NCBI RefSeq assembly: GCF_001659605.2
Contig: NC_035169.2
Coordinates: 10,252,546 to 10,316,545, forward strand
From: Manihot esculenta
Lineage: Eukaryota > Streptophyta > Magnoliopsida > Malpighiales > Euphorbiaceae
Direction: 5' to 3'
DNA length: 64,000 nt
The notes below the pieces were generated by a model, which worked only from the letters and a program-made list of their open reading frames with translations, had not been told where the DNA came from and did no database searches. Position numbers and translations under genes: made by a program. Each line of letters starts with the position of its first letter. The first letter of the stretch is position 1. This document shows positions 20,895 through 33,129 of this stretch, piece after piece.

Positions 20895-21356
20895 AGAGGT
20901 TAGAGTATTTTATTCAAATTAAAAAAATCAACCGTATTGAATTAATTTAAAATTTTAATTTAATTTTTTAAATATTTTAATTTAATTTGATTTTTAATTT
21001 TAAAAATTTCGATTATTTTGATTTGATTTAATTTTAATTAAAAAAAATTAAAAAAATCAAATTGAACCAATTAATGATAATAATATATTATTAAAAATAA
21101 TATAGAGAGATTAAATTATATTAAAATAAAATATTTTAATTAAATTTTAAAATATTAAAAATAAAGTGTAAAAAATAAAAAAATTTATTAAAAATTTAAA
21201 CCAATCAAATCGAACTGAATCAGACTGATTCAATTCGATTCGATTTTGAATCAAAATCGATTCAATTTAATTTTTATAAATATCAAAATTTTAATTTTCG
21301 ATTTATTCGATTCGATTCGATTTTAAACCGAACCGACCGAAGGTCACCCTCACTCA
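20895..21356. mobile_element. AT-rich MITE-like element (aaccgaaccgacc family)
   Basis: The right end reads 'ttaaaccgaaccgaccgaag', the same terminal block as the element at 24,025-25,145. The left end (GGTTAGAGTATTTTATTC) looks like a decayed inverted copy of it. The interior is made of 'attcgattcgatt'-like words. No clear target duplication was found. Confidence 0.45.
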
Positions 21357-21745
21357 CCTTATCTTCTAAATTATTTGCCTATATTAATGCACATCCCACT
21401 TGGATTTTCCAAATTTTTCTTTCCCTACGAATTCTAATAAATTGGATCGGTAGTCTGAATTAAAATCACAAAAATTATGAGAATGTAACGGAAATTGCAT
21501 ATAACAAAAGGAGGGGAAAAAAAATTAAAACAGCAAATTTACTGCTAACGATTATATTGCACGCAAGGCACAATGAAAAATCAAACCCTTCAAATTAATG
21601 TATTGAAGCCCAAAATGTACATGAATGGGAATTTACAACAGAATTACCATAAATTTTCTTTACAAGCAGTTTGACAAATTTCCTGTGCTTAAAAAATAAT
21701 ATAGTGAAAGGGAAAGCAAAAGAACAAGAAGACAAGAAATAATCA

Positions 21746-23431
21746 TTAGTTTGCACTAGGCAAGAGAGGATCTATAGGGAGTGACTCGTTGTGTTTTCGT
21801 GTAAGAATTGACAGAATCCAATAAAGAAAACCTGCAAGAAAGAAGCTAAAAAACCAAGCATTATTGTAGATGACCAGAAAGGCTCCTGGAATTGTAGATA
21901 GAATTTCAACCTTCTGTAATAAACCTGGAATCACTGGCAAAATCCCAATAATAAGAGCAGCCAATGCTGCCAAATTGTAACCCCCTGAGTAAAAATATGC
22001 CCCATGTGGGCTCAATGTGTACAAGTCCTCAACGCTTAAACTTCTCTTCTGAATAAGATAATAATCTGCTAGTAAAATTCCCCCAATTGGGCCTAGCAAG
22101 GCAGAGTAGCCAACTAACCATGTATAAACAAAGCTTTCACTTGATTTGAGTAATCTCCATGGCTGGAAAGCAATACCAAGCAATGCAGTTAAAAGAGCTC
22201 CTCTCCTAAATGTGAACTTTGATGGGCTAAGATTGACAAGAGCATTGGCTGGTGCCACAACGTTTGCAGCTATATTTGTGGTAATTGTGGCTAGGCTAAT
22301 TCCAACAATGGCTAGAATCATTGTAGTGAACCCTCCAATTTGTTCAAGAAGATGAATTGGACTAGAGATCACACGTCCAAAAATCACAGTTGTAGATGAA
22401 GTTACAGCTAACCCAACAAATGTAAATGCACCCATAAAAATTGGCAGACCAGCCTGACCAATAATTTGATCAGTTTGGCTCTTGGTATATCTTGTAAAAT
22501 CTGGTATATTTAGAGCAACAGTAGCCCAGAAACTAATATTTGCAGTTAGGGAAGGGAAGAACAGAGCCCAAAATTCAGAAGAAGATAGCTTAGAGGATAA
22601 AGCCAGCATATGACCAAAACCACCAGCATTAACATAAGCCCAAGCAAGTAAACAAGCAGTGAGCGTGATTAAAATAGGCGCTGAGTATTTCTCTAACTGT
22701 CTAATCCCTTCAATTCCCTTCCAAACTACAGTCAATTGAGCTACCCAAAAGACAATAAAACAAGCAAATTCTAATGGGGAAGTGCCAAGCCAGGGCAAGA
22801 ATTGAGACCAAGAAGATTCTTTAATAAATTTAGGTAAAAGAATGAAGATTGCCTCACCACCAATCCATGTTTCAATTCCATACCAGCCACATCCAACCAA
22901 TGCTCTAAGTAGAGTAGGAATATGGGCACCACGAATTCCAAATGAAGATCTAGCCAAGACTGGGAAAGAAATCCCATAACGTGTTCCAGGTTCACCTGTA
23001 AGGACTAAAGGAACTAATAAAATTATATTGGCAGCTACAACTGTGGCTATCCCTTGCCACCAAGCCATGCCAAGATCAACAAGACTCCCAGCCAAGTAAT
23101 AAGATGGCACCCCCACAACAAGCCCAATCCATAGGCTGGCCATTTCCAACCAAGAAAAGGTCCTTTGACTTGGTGAAACTGGCTTGAGATCATTGTTTGT
23201 AAGGGTTGGATCAGGTTCAAATTCATCTAGTTGCTGATTAATCCTGGGTTGATTTAATGCCATTCTCTTGTGGAGAAACTGATTTTGCCCATATGGGAAA
23301 TTTAATTTGGTAGTAAATGTAATTGGGGATGAAGAATATTGGTTTGGGAGCTTTATGATTTTGGGTATTGCAGAGATGAGAGAAGGGTGGAGTTGCGGAT
23401 GGAGATGGAAGCTAAGGAATTTGGACACCAT
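21746..23431 (-). CDS. PLUTO: Plastid nucleobase transporter, NCS1 family (PLUTO type)
   Basis: An intact, intronless frame of 561 residues, as is usual for plant NCS1 genes. About 85 N-terminal residues are Ser/Pro/Leu-rich with few acidic residues and fit a chloroplast transit peptide. Twelve or so hydrophobic segments follow from about residue 95. NCS1 hallmarks are visible: [47 protein letters not shown] and [12 protein letters not shown]. Family members import uracil, adenine and guanine by H+ or Na+ symport; the plant protein sits in the plastid envelope and feeds pyrimidine catabolism. The ATG lies in a good context (CACCATGG). Genes on both sides are unrelated. The name rests on sequence recognition. 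Confidence 0.92.
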   Translation of the reverse strand: MVSKFLSFHLHPQLHPSLISAIPKIIKLPNQYSSSPITFTTKLNFPYGQNQFLHKRMALNQPRINQQLDEFEPDPTLTNNDLKPVSPSQRTFSWLEMASLWIGLVVGVPSYYLAGSLVDLGMAWWQGIATVVAANIILLVPLVLTGEPGTRYGISFPVLARSSFGIRGAHIPTLLRALVGCGWYGIETWIGGEAIFILLPKFIKESSWSQFLPWLGTSPLEFACFIVFWVAQLTVVWKGIEGIRQLEKYSAPILITLTACLLAWAYVNAGGFGHMLALSSKLSSSEFWALFFPSLTANISFWATVALNIPDFTRYTKSQTDQIIGQAGLPIFMGAFTFVGLAVTSSTTVIFGRVISSPIHLLEQIGGFTTMILAIVGISLATITTNIAANVVAPANALVNLSPSKFTFRRGALLTALLGIAFQPWRLLKSSESFVYTWLVGYSALLGPIGGILLADYYLIQKRSLSVEDLYTLSPHGAYFYSGGYNLAALAALIIGILPVIPGLLQKVEILSTIPGAFLVIYNNAWFFSFFLAGFLYWILSILTRKHNESLPIDPLLPSAN

Positions 23432-24024
23432 GGTGAAGGAGTTTTCAGTAAAAGATTCAGATGGGGTAGTATGAAGTATGGAATCTGTGGTATCTATTGA
23501 AGATTAAAAATGTGCGGATGATAGCAATTTCACCTTGGTATTGTCATTTTCTCAACACAGGCTTCCTAAGACTTTTTCTTGAATTATTGGCTAAGACTGT
23601 TCTTTGTTGATTATGAGGTTAATGACAGATCATGACACTAATTATTTTATTTGTTAATTAATGGCGTATCTAATCAAACATTTGAAGAGAAATCACATGC
23701 TCCATGCACTTGGAAATATTTATATAAATCAATCCAAAAACTGAGCAAAAACGATACATATCAAATTCCATATAATGGCATTGGATTAGTTAATAATAAT
23801 TTTACAGAACTATCAGGTAATTTTTCTAGCCCCGTTATCATGCTGGATCAATTTCCTTGCCCACTTTAATAAAAAGAAAAATTATTAATATTAAAATTAT
23901 TTTTAAATTGTAAAATTCCAAGCGTATGTTTTAATTAGAATTAAAAGAATTAAATAAATAAAATTTTATTTAAAAATATATATTTAACTGAGTTAAATAA
24001 GAAAATCTAATTTTATTAAACACC
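23432..24024. other. Upstream region of the PLUTO-type gene and AT-rich spacer
   Basis: It should hold the promoter and 5' UTR of the minus-strand transporter gene. No clear TATA box or other site could be fixed, and no gene is seen. Confidence 0.5.
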
Positions 24025-25145
24025 GGGTGAGCAGTATTTGATTTAAACTGAAATAACTGATCGAACCGATTAATTTTAAAAATTTAGTTCGATTTTATTT
24101 TTTATTCGGCTCGATTCAGGTTGAAATTTTTGAAAAATTGATGATTTTAGTTCAGTTCGGTTTTAGATTCAAAATTTTTTATTAAATCGAACCGAACTGA
24201 AATCACCAATATTACGTCGTTTTTAATAGTTCATTTATTTGCCCTAAATTTAAAAATCATCTCGTTTGCCACAATCCGCATTCACTCTCTGTCGCTCTCC
24301 ATTCGATATTCCATGCCGCCTGCCCTCACCTCACACTCACGGTGCATGTGCCTCCATCCACCACTTCCAGCGGCGCTTTCACCGTCCAACCTCCACTTTT
24401 CTCCCGGCAACATCGACTGATTGACTATCGTAGGGTAACTCAGCTTGTACGTTGCGGTTGTGTGACCCGTCGCCGCAATCGTCGATGCCGCGTCACCCGT
24501 CGCCGCTGTCGTGTGCTGTTGTGTCGTACACTGCCGCGTGCTATTGTATCGTACATCTCTCTCACACCTCCAGCCCTCAGTTGCTTGCGCTATTTTCTTC
24601 TTCTTTTTTAAATAATGTTTCCAAGTAGAAAACTTAGATCCCTTGGTGCAACGTGCTATTTCTACTGCTTTTGCTGCTCTGGATCTTCGGGGTAAATGCT
24701 AAACATAGAACATGAAAATTAGGCAATTATAAGGTTGAGCTAGTTGCAAATAGCCTGTCTTTCATGTTTTTTAAGTTTTCATAATATACTTTGTTCTAAG
24801 ACGAAATGTTTATTCCTCTGATATTGAGTTTATTGAAACTCTTTTAATAATTGAGTTGATTTTTTGGTGCAACTATTTTTTCAAATTCTTTGAAGAGCAT
24901 AATAAAATTGATGAAAACCAGAAGCTAGAACACTAAAAATCAATGGCAAAAAAAAATTAATGAAAAGGTTAAAAATTGGTTTAATCAATTAAACCGATCA
25001 AATCGAATCGAATCAAATCGGTTTGATTCAATTTGATTATTCCTCTTATTCAGTTCGGTTTGATTTTTATAAAGTTATTTAATTCGATTTTTAGTTATTT
25101 TAATTTGATTAGATTTTAAACCGAACCGACCGAATGCTGGCCTCT
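24025..25145. mobile_element. Non-autonomous DNA transposon with long AT-rich inverted ends and a GC-rich core
   Basis: The left end (GGGTGAGCAGTATTTGATTT) and the inverted right end (GGCCAGCATTCGGTCGGTTC) align with scattered transitions. Both are followed by about 150 bp built of 'cgattcgatt / aaccgatt' words. The core (about 24,260-24,600) is GC-rich, with CT-rich and 'gtcgccg' repeats unlike its surroundings, and has no good long frame. It may be a captured host fragment. No target duplication was confirmed, so the superfamily (hAT-like by its ends) is tentative. Confidence 0.5.
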
Positions 25146-25929
25146 ACCTTAGCTAAGCCCTTACATGAGGATTGTTTTCATTGTGGGTATTGGGCTTGGG
25201 TTTGGGCTTAACAATTGTTAATTTCTATCAGACTTTACATCATTCTTTTTAAGCTCATAGATAACAATTTTGCATATTATATTTAAATGTAAACTAATAA
25301 ATTAAACTTACTTCATTCACAACTTTACCTTAATAATGTTAAATTATCTTTGAAAATATTATTTTTATAATATTCAATTCTGAACTTATTTTGTGCAATT
25401 AATATTATCTATAATTTATTTTGAACTATAGACTTGGGGGTAATTTATTATAACCAGTTGTCACATATCAAAACTAAATTAGTTCATAAAATTATAAATA
25501 TTTTTTTTGAGTCGTAAAATTATAAATAATTAAAACTTATAAAAGTTGCATTATCTGTCAAGTTGTGAACATTACCCACATATCTCATCTCATCCACTTG
25601 ACTACTTTTCTCATATATTTCAGAGTCAATATCTCGTTTTCCAAGAATCTGTTTTTAAAATAAATATTTTAAATTTAATGTCGAGAAAATTAATTAACTT
25701 GCGTAGCGTGATTGGGCGGTTTAATGATTCTTAGCATACTTATACTTAATTGATATGGCAAAATAAACCGAATAAATAAATAAAGCAACACAGAATGCAT
25801 ACCCATTTTTCTCTCAGTAATTTTCACAAACGCCTGCTTCTTCTTCTTCTCTGCATTAAAGCATAAGATCAACCATTCGTGGATACTCTAGGACCACCAG
25901 TTAACCCAACCTCCAGTCTCCTCCTCATC

Positions 25930-26309
25930 TCCTTTTCTCTTCTCTCTAGCAGGCGTAGTTGGCACATCTCAAAAATCGCATATGGCTCGTTCTATCCCTA
26001 CTACACCAGTATAAGAAGGTGAAATGGAAAATGGGGTTGAAGATATCGCAATCCCAGTTCTTCTATACTCAAAACAACACCAAGTTGGCTAAGATTGATC
26101 AAAGCGAATGCGTTAATTGGTTAGGTGAGTCAGAGGAAGCTGACGAGATACTTCCATTGCCTAATTGTTGATATGAGTTTCAAGTCCCCGGCATTGATGA
26201 TTGGTTCTTGGCTCACGCCAATTGTCCAATTTGTAGAGCATTCATTGTTGCTTTCATTGAAAAACAAGAGTCCATATCCGCAGCAAAACAGGAAGGACTC
26301 AAAATTTAG
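25930..26309 (+). pseudogene. RING-H2 (ATL-like) E3 ubiquitin ligase pseudogene fragment
   Basis: The frame at 26,091-26,309 aligns with a RING-H2 domain: DQSECVNWLGESEEADEI, then LPNC, an in-frame stop at 26,169-26,171, [20 protein letters not shown] and CRA. Compared with the family, the second Cys is Trp, the two His ligands are Tyr and Gln, and the following Cys is Gly; only the outer Cys residues and the final CPIC pair survive. Upstream, the reading matches the ATL-type linker (QNNTKLAKIDQSE), but the frame shifts near 26,015-26,045. No transmembrane segment is recoverable. Loss of the zinc ligands, the stop and the shift show a dead copy. Confidence 0.75.
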
Positions 26310-26330
26310 CCCAGTTGCTTGAACAAGAAG

Positions 26331-27403
26331 ATCATGAAGATCTGGTTATGAGAATGATAATGCTTCGACCTTTAGGCCAATCATCCAGCTGTTGCTTCGC
26401 TATAGCTTGTTGCTTGTCGAAAGGAAACCGCAGCGTTTCAAATTGCTTCAACCTTGAATTCTTATTATATTATTACAATTCAACAGTAACTCAAATCAGA
26501 CAATTTTTAAACGAAATTAAGGAATATATAATAATAATAATAAAGAAATTATATGATTAATTGTTGTGATAAATTTTATTTAAAGTTTTTTTTTTGTTAA
26601 AAAAAAAGAATTTTTAATAGCGTAATACCGATTTACAAAGTCTGAAACCGTAACAAATTTGCATGTTAAAATAATTTTTTTTTTAAAGTATTTTTTTTTT
26701 AACATTTCAATTTAAATTCAAAAGCAATTAGACATTGTGATGATAAAAATTTCATCATCAAAACATTATGTTTTAAATTTAAAATCAAATAAGAAAAATA
26801 AAAAGATGGTTTTTTTTTTTTGGAAAAAAAGGACCTCCACCAATTGTGAACTAACACATGCATGATGATGGAGTACATAATATTGGCAAGTATTAAACAA
26901 AAAATAAGGTGGGTGACACATGGAAGATGCAGGCCAATGAGATTGAAAATAAACCTAATATCAAAGTAGCTATCAATCCACATCCATTCCACCTAATATT
27001 TTGTCTCCTTTGGCTAAATGGCAAGAAGTGCCACCACTGAGATCCATATTCTATTTTGTCATTTTCATGGGAAAATTTTTTTACACAACAAAAGAGAAAA
27101 TTGACAGAAAAAGATGAAACAAACCAAGTGTTCAATCCCACTAACTCTTTCAATTTTGGCGTACAAACTTGATTTTGCCTTTGATACATACATCAAATGT
27201 GTTAATATAGAAATCAAAAGGTGTTGTTTCTTTATGTAAATTGCCCATGTGGGTTGGTGGGCCCTTCAAAACTATAATAAATGGACTTCCCAATGACTTT
27301 CTTCTAATTTATTTATTACAATCTACACCTTGCAACTATATCAATCAACAATCAATAACAATGTGCATGCATTATTGCCTTATTGCTACTTCACAAGAGA
27401 TTT
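26331..27403. other. AT-rich intergenic DNA
   Basis: Several poly(T) and poly(A) runs (26,587-26,605, 26,677-26,701, 26,811-26,830) and no supportable gene. The open frames here are short and low in complexity. Confidence 0.55.
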
Positions 27404-27570
27404 TATTTTGCATATCAGCTGATTAAGATTCGATTTCTATCTCAATTATATTATATTTTGCATATCTATCTCTATCTCCATTATATTATATTTTACATAT
27501 CTATCTCCATTATATTATATTTTGCATATCAGCTGATCAATATTCGATTTCTATCTCCATTATATTATGA
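27404..27570. repeat. Minisatellite with units of about 32-35 bp
   Basis: Repeats of 'ctatctccattatattatat' followed by 'tttgcatatc', some extended by 'agctgatcaatattcgattt'. Four core units are visible. Confidence 0.75.
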
Positions 27571-27611
27571 GATTCAAAAAATAAGATTTATATTGTGAAT
27601 ATAAGTTTAAT

Positions 27612-28001
27612 CACAGAAAATCATGTCTCTCCCCTTTCCCTTTTATTCTCTAGTGATGCATAATCGCCATCTTATTACAGTAGCACCTATTTCTGTCATT
27701 TAGATCCATATGTACGGACTCGCCAGCGTACCCCTCTCAGTCAGACGACCATTTAATTTCTCCCGGCACGCATGTTAGTAAGACTGCTAACATATTGGTA
27801 GAACAACTAAGTGATTGAACCTGTTATTCTACCCCGCGTCATATCACTGGATTAGACTATTTTCTCTTGAACCCGCACATATAACTGATTCGGCCTACTT
27901 CATATTGTCAGGTTAGGGCTTGTGATATTAGACCGATCTGCTCGAGAATGATTTGATGAATTTGGGCTTGTATTCTTCTTCAGGAATTCTGGCAGTTATC
28001 A
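27612..28001 (+). repeat. Solo-LTR remnant (copy A of the PF04195-element LTR family)
   Basis: It aligns with the reverse complement of 16,024-16,437: the GAAAATCATGTCTC start, 'ccatttaatttctcccggca' in the middle and 'gcagttatca' at the end. It lies about 200 bp beyond the stop codon of the PLATZ gene. No internal region is attached and no target duplication was recognised. Confidence 0.6.
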
Positions 28002-28205
28002 CTAAATAACTATCAATATATATATATATTTTTTTACTTAATTGCTAGCTTCTTTTGGCTTTGTGGGCACCCCGGCCAAAAGGGGATCCTAAACTTTATT
28101 TAGTTAAGGTCAATTAACCCATGAGAATGAATTAAAGGAGTAATTAGTGCAACAAATGATGGTGGGGGAGAGAATATACTAATAGGTGTATTTTAATTGA
28201 TTAAT

Positions 28206-29376
28206 TTATGACCTAAAAGGAGCCCTATGAGGAATGCCTTTTCTTCTTCTTGCTCTAGAAATTCTCCTTGCATTAAAAGTAGGAGTAGGAGGTGGAGATG
28301 GAGGAGGCGTAGACGGGTAAATGTCTTGTTGTGACCCTTCATGCATTTCTTCAATATCATCTCTTGATGATATCCTTTCTCTTCTTCTTTCCATTAATTC
28401 CCCATTCTTAGTCTCTAAGGTAAAGCTTGAATCTCTACTTCTCCTTACTCCTACAAGCTATTTAAACATATAATAAGAAAAAAAATTAGTGTAACTCTCA
28501 AAAATGACCTAAAACAAAACATCATTGAAATGTGCATATGATGATGTCTAATTAATGGAGGTTGTTATGATGGTGATGTATATAGTATGTGAAATGTAGG
28601 TCATTGCAGTAGCCAAGATGAGCAAATGTTGACCATTTGATGATATGATATGAGCCCTTGTGATGAATGATGATGAAGAAGATATTTACACATTAATGCG
28701 AGTGAATAAGGGTAATTTAGTGATTAATGCAATAGTACTAATTAATTACCTTGCATCCCAATGAACAAAAACGACATGGGTCTAAAAGGCTTCTTCCACA
28801 AATTTCACAAATGTGAGCAACTCCTTTCCCAGATTTTGGCTGTGGCCTCTCATTGAGAAACAATACTCTGGCACTATTTATCACATAGGTTTGAACTCCA
28901 CTTATGTCCAATACTTTTTGAATCTCTGCAACTCTCACTACATCATGATATGAAGATCTCCTTATCTATACCAACATCAAAAACCCAAAAACAAAGGAAC
29001 AAAGAAAGAAGAGGAAGTCATTACTCTTAAAACACAAACTTATATATGCAATTACCTGAATGCCAATGTCAAAGAAATGGGAAATGTGAATAATGATTAA
29101 AAGCTTACCTGAATTACTTGATGATCTTTGTGTCTTGAAGGACGGCAATAGAAGCACAATGGATCGCCTCTACAATCTAAGCAATACATATTGCATTCGC
29201 TTCTGGTTGCCCCTCCATGTGTGCGGCAGATGGAGAAGAAAGCTGCGCTTAGTAATGATTCTAACCATGGCGGAACCAGCAATGTATCCTATTAAGAGAA
29301 AACCAAGAATTCAGGAAAAAAAAAAAGAAAGAAACAAACCCCACTTGCTCACAACATGTTAATTAATTATTACCAT
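28206..29376 (-). CDS. PLATZ zinc-dependent DNA-binding protein (four coding exons)
   Basis: Exons on the minus strand: 29,376-29,374 (the ATG only), 29,288-29,109, 28,965-28,750 and 28,457-28,206. All introns are GT...AG, and the joined frame is 216 residues. The PLATZ domain fills most of exons 2 and 3: [46 protein letters not shown], then [12 protein letters not shown] and [20 protein letters not shown] with its Cys/His zinc ligands. The tail is Arg/Ser- and Pro-rich ([11 protein letters not shown]) and ends in a basic [11 protein letters not shown] segment that could act in nuclear entry. Plant PLATZ proteins bind A/T-rich DNA and act in growth and stress responses. The upstream region has G-box/ABRE elements and a GA/CT-rich leader. 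The domain appears intact; the specific family member is not resolved. Confidence 0.93.
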
Positions 29377-29500
29377 TTTCAGAGCAGATAAATAAGCAAG
29401 AATGAAGAATGTGATTAATTCTTTAGCCCAATAACAAGTGATTGAATTCTTGCTGATGGTGATGAAGATGGAGAAGAAGAAGAAGACTTGGAGATCAAAA

Positions 29501-29523
29501 ATGGAAGAGAGAGAGAGAGAGAG
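29501..29523. repeat. GA/CT microsatellite in the PLATZ 5' leader
   Basis: A run of about nine GA units on the plus strand, read as CT on the gene strand, lies roughly 130-150 bases upstream of the ATG. CT runs are common in plant 5' UTRs. Confidence 0.7.
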
Positions 29524-29822
29524 GTTTAAACGACCTGCAACTTAGAAATCAACAACAAAGCAACGCCTAGAGTAATGGAGAAGGAGCATAAACAAATGAG
29601 GCAATAATACCTTGGGAATTTAACGGCTGAGATTGATTGTGGTGGCTGAAGAATTTAAAAAACCCTTAGATGATCAGACAGGGATGGGTGAGTTTGGCGC
29701 TTACGCGACTCGGGATCTTCTTTGCGTCTCTACGTAGGCATTGAGCACAAAGGTCGGCCACTTGTCTATGCGTGGACTTCGATTGCAGCTGCTCACACGA
29801 AATATACTCTTTCCACCGCCTG

Positions 29823-29847
29823 CCACGTGTTCAAGTGAAACGTGGCA
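29823..29847 (-). promoter_or_regulatory. Pair of G-box/ABRE-type elements upstream of the PLATZ gene
   Basis: On the gene strand ACACGTGGC (CACGTG core at 29,824-29,829) is preceded 13 bases upstream by GCCACGTTT (29,839-29,847). Both hold the ACGTGG core of abscisic-acid response elements, in inverted orientation. They lie about 450 bp upstream of the ATG. Paired ABREs are known to be needed for ABA response; use here is inferred. Confidence 0.5.
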
Positions 29848-29981
29848 TCATCATCAGTGTCCATTTGCCCTTGGGCCTGTAAAGGAATAGCCACGGTTGT
29901 GCGATTAAAATTGAGAAATTTTTATTTATTTTATTGTTTTATTAATCATTTTCTTCTTTAACATTAATGGATGAAACATGG

Positions 29982-30395
29982 ATTTTTTTTTTTTTTTTGG
30001 GGGTTTTACCATGCAATTGAATAATAGCATTAGACAAAACACAATTGAAACATATAACCCTGTCCAAAAATCCAATGGGATATAAGTCCAACTCAAAAAG
30101 CATGACTAGCTCACCTGAGCAAATTGGTAGCACCGCCAATTCGACATTTTCACTGAACACTGTCAGTCAAAATGCCTTTCCAACTCTATCGAAGATGAAG
30201 AATAGACTGCCTAGATTACACATTGACACTAAGAAAACGATAATCTCAAAGATCAAAACAGTCATAAAAAATTAGTATTGCGAGCTCTACAGACAAATCA
30301 GAGGCGCAAAGGCAACGAAACTCTCACGAAGTAAAACCCGACTCGTCCCTCTCTTTGCTTTCACTGTCAACAAGTGTTTAGATATGGATCACTCT
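29982..30395 (-). mobile_element. Retroposed fragment with poly(A) on the minus strand
   Basis: Non-AT-rich DNA ends in a run of 16 or so T at 29,982-29,998 (a poly(A) tail on the minus strand). The open frame inside, if used, shows no recognised domain. It could be a SINE, a LINE 3' piece or a processed copy. No target duplication was found. Confidence 0.35.
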
Positions 30396-30658
30396 AATTA
30401 GGGTGAATAGCTTGTTTAATAATTAAGAAAATATCTCTCAATTAATTATTATCTCAAAGATGTAATCTTTTCTTTTGAATTATTGAATATTATCTTAAAG
30501 GTAAAGTGTGTGGAAAAAGAAAAGGTAGAGTGCGTGGACGCAATTTTATTTTGATTTATTATTAACAACGAAAAAGTCTATTAAAAAGATAATGAGAATG
30601 ATGTGTTAATATAATTGGTTAATAATAATATAATTGTTATGGATAGTACTAGTAGAGT

Positions 30659-31078
30659 TGTAAAATTAATTTAAACTCCAAAAGATTTTGTGTTCGTTCA
30701 AAATTTTATGATCATTAAAGATTTTATTTGTGATATTTTTTTATTATAGTAGATTTGATATTTAAATTTAATATTAAATTTAATTATTGTGATTTTATTA
30801 TATTATCTCATAATTTTTGTAACCGTTTACAACGGTTATTTTTTTAATTATAAATAGTCTCGATCTTTACAAAGAAAAATATTCTTATTTTTTTATTTTT
30901 TTCTCTTTTTTTCTATATTTTTTACTGATTTATAAATTATAAATAAATACTTGTTGTCCTGATATTGAAAATTAAATTCTAAAAAAACTTATTTAATCCT
31001 ACGGGATTACAAAATAAATTATTAAGGATAGTGTCAAACATGACTCAAATTTTATTAATTTATCCTATTTTTCCAACA
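30659..31078 (+). repeat. 5' LTR of the copia element
   Basis: A 420-bp LTR. Aligned landmarks with the 3' LTR include 'aaaagattttgtg', 'aattttatgatcatta', 'ttgtgattttattatatta' and 'acatgactcaa'. Confidence 0.8.
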
Positions 31079-31965
31079 CTCTTAAAGATTTATTACAATA
31101 GCTAAGAATAGAGAGATTGAAGCGAAAGAAATTTACAAGCCGAAAATGTGAGACAATAATTCAAACATCAAATATTGAAAGATTGAAACAGTCATAATTA
31201 TTAAGGTCAATGTGTGAATGAATATTACTTTTTAAAATTTCTATTAAGTTAAGTTCTTTGCTTTTTAAAATTTTTTTAATATTTTATTTCTATGACTTTA
31301 TGGCTTTATTTATCCTTTACTTCTATAACTTCAATTATTTTTTAAGTGGTTATTCATATGGTTACGTGAAACTTGAGTGGAGTGATGTTTGAGTTCATTT
31401 TTTTTAAAATTATTTTGTAGTGGTCATCAAAACTCACTAAGTTTTTCTTAAGTTATAAATTAAAAGAGAAATTAATTAATTAGTTTTTATGATCTAAATT
31501 GGAGCTATATATTGACATGAACATGTCAGTGTATAATTTCACTTCATCATGATTTAAAGTGGAAATATTTTGAAATAATAGTTTACAAACTGGGTAAATG
31601 TTGTTTGAATATGACAAATAAGGTTCTACTATTAAAGTGGTTGTCAAATACAGTGCAATGTTGAAATTGAGAAGATAAATGATGATTTATGTGATTTTTT
31701 ACTTTTATTTTAATTATTGGGACTAGCTATAAAATTGAAATTCAAAATCTTTCTAATTGTGATGGTGCATATTTGCATATACTAGTGTAAACAACATTGG
31801 ATAATAAATAATGATTTTGTCTGAATTTTGATAGATAAAAAAATAGTTTTAAGTATACAAATCGGAAATATTGCTATTGCTGAAAAATTTAATAACTTTA
31901 TTATTTACTTGAATTTTATTTTTTTGTCTTTATTTCTTGGTTTCATTTATTTTTAAAAAAATCTT

Positions 31966-32345
31966 TTTTTTGAATAAAATGTAAATTTCATTAAAATTCA
32001 AAAATGATCAACTCAGAAATACAATCAGAGGTGAGGAAAAGATCTCAACCAGGTCCAGAATACCGTGGCTAGCTCGAGCAAGCTCATGAGATACACCATT
32101 AACAGACCTACGAACAAAATTAATAGAAATAAAAATCATTTATGAGATAAGAGACTTACAAAAAAAAAATAAGACTACTAAATGATACAAATCCTGATAA
32201 TTTGAATCAGCTATAGCTCGAATCAAAAGTTGAGCGTCTGACTCCACAATAACCGAGGACCAACCATCATCTTTGAGCCAGTAACTCACCATTTCATTTC
32301 CTTAAAACACTATCCACTTCCATAGCCTTGATATAAGAATAATAC
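31966..32345 (-). mobile_element. LINE 3' fragment inside the copia element
   Basis: On the minus strand the translation recalls the last part of a LINE RNase H domain (SELARAT-like, ending in a Phe-rich tail) with several stops. It is followed by 'atgaaatttacatt' and a short poly(A) (T-run at about 31,963-31,970). It is strongly decayed. Confidence 0.5.
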
Positions 32346-33129
32346 AGCATCAATATTTAACTTAAAACTTTCAATAAGTGGCTTTTATCCATATTCTTAT
32401 TGACAAATGCATACTCTTATATTATTATTGATATAAAAAAAAAAAGAAATTAAGTTGTTCAACTCATATTTATTTTGGAAAGTAAAAGTGCTAATTTACT
32501 CATTTTGTTAATTGAATATATCATAAGTTAGCAATTTATTAATTGAAAAAATTAATTATTGATTGTAACAGTTTAATGTGCATTAATGCAATGCATGTTT
32601 TTTTTTTTTTTTAAATATTTCATTCTTTGGCCCATTCAATGTTAATCTTTTTTTTATTTAATTTTTTTATTTTTTTTATCTTCTTTTGGTCAACCAAAGA
32701 AAATAGATATCGATCAAATATTAAATCTGTGGATTCAATTCGAAAATTGAAAATGGCTATTTCTCAAGGTTATTTACTATTTTTTTCCGCCAATTGAAAT
32801 TACCTATTTTTTATTTCTGATTTACTTTTTTTTGTTATTTGTTATACATGCTTGATTACTCGTTAAGTCCTATAACTGCTTTTCTGATACTATTATTTTG
32901 AAGGATAGACTTATATTTATTTATTTTTATTTTTATTTATAATAACATTAAGAGTATTGTAATAGAAGAAAATAAAATATATTTTTTAATTGAAAAACTC
33001 ATATGAATTATGAAAAAATTATAAGTTTGAGTTAAAATATTTAAAAGTGTGGGATATTTTGCTAAAATCATATCTATTAATCCTTAAAAAATATTCAAAT
33101 TTAATTATTTTAACTTATTATATAAAACT

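Noticed and set aside
23651..23869. 72-residue frame upstream of the transporter gene
   Set aside because: No recognisable domain, no neighbours in support, AT-rich.
27241..27598. Ile/Tyr-rich frames
   Set aside because: Translations of the minisatellite at 27,404-27,570.
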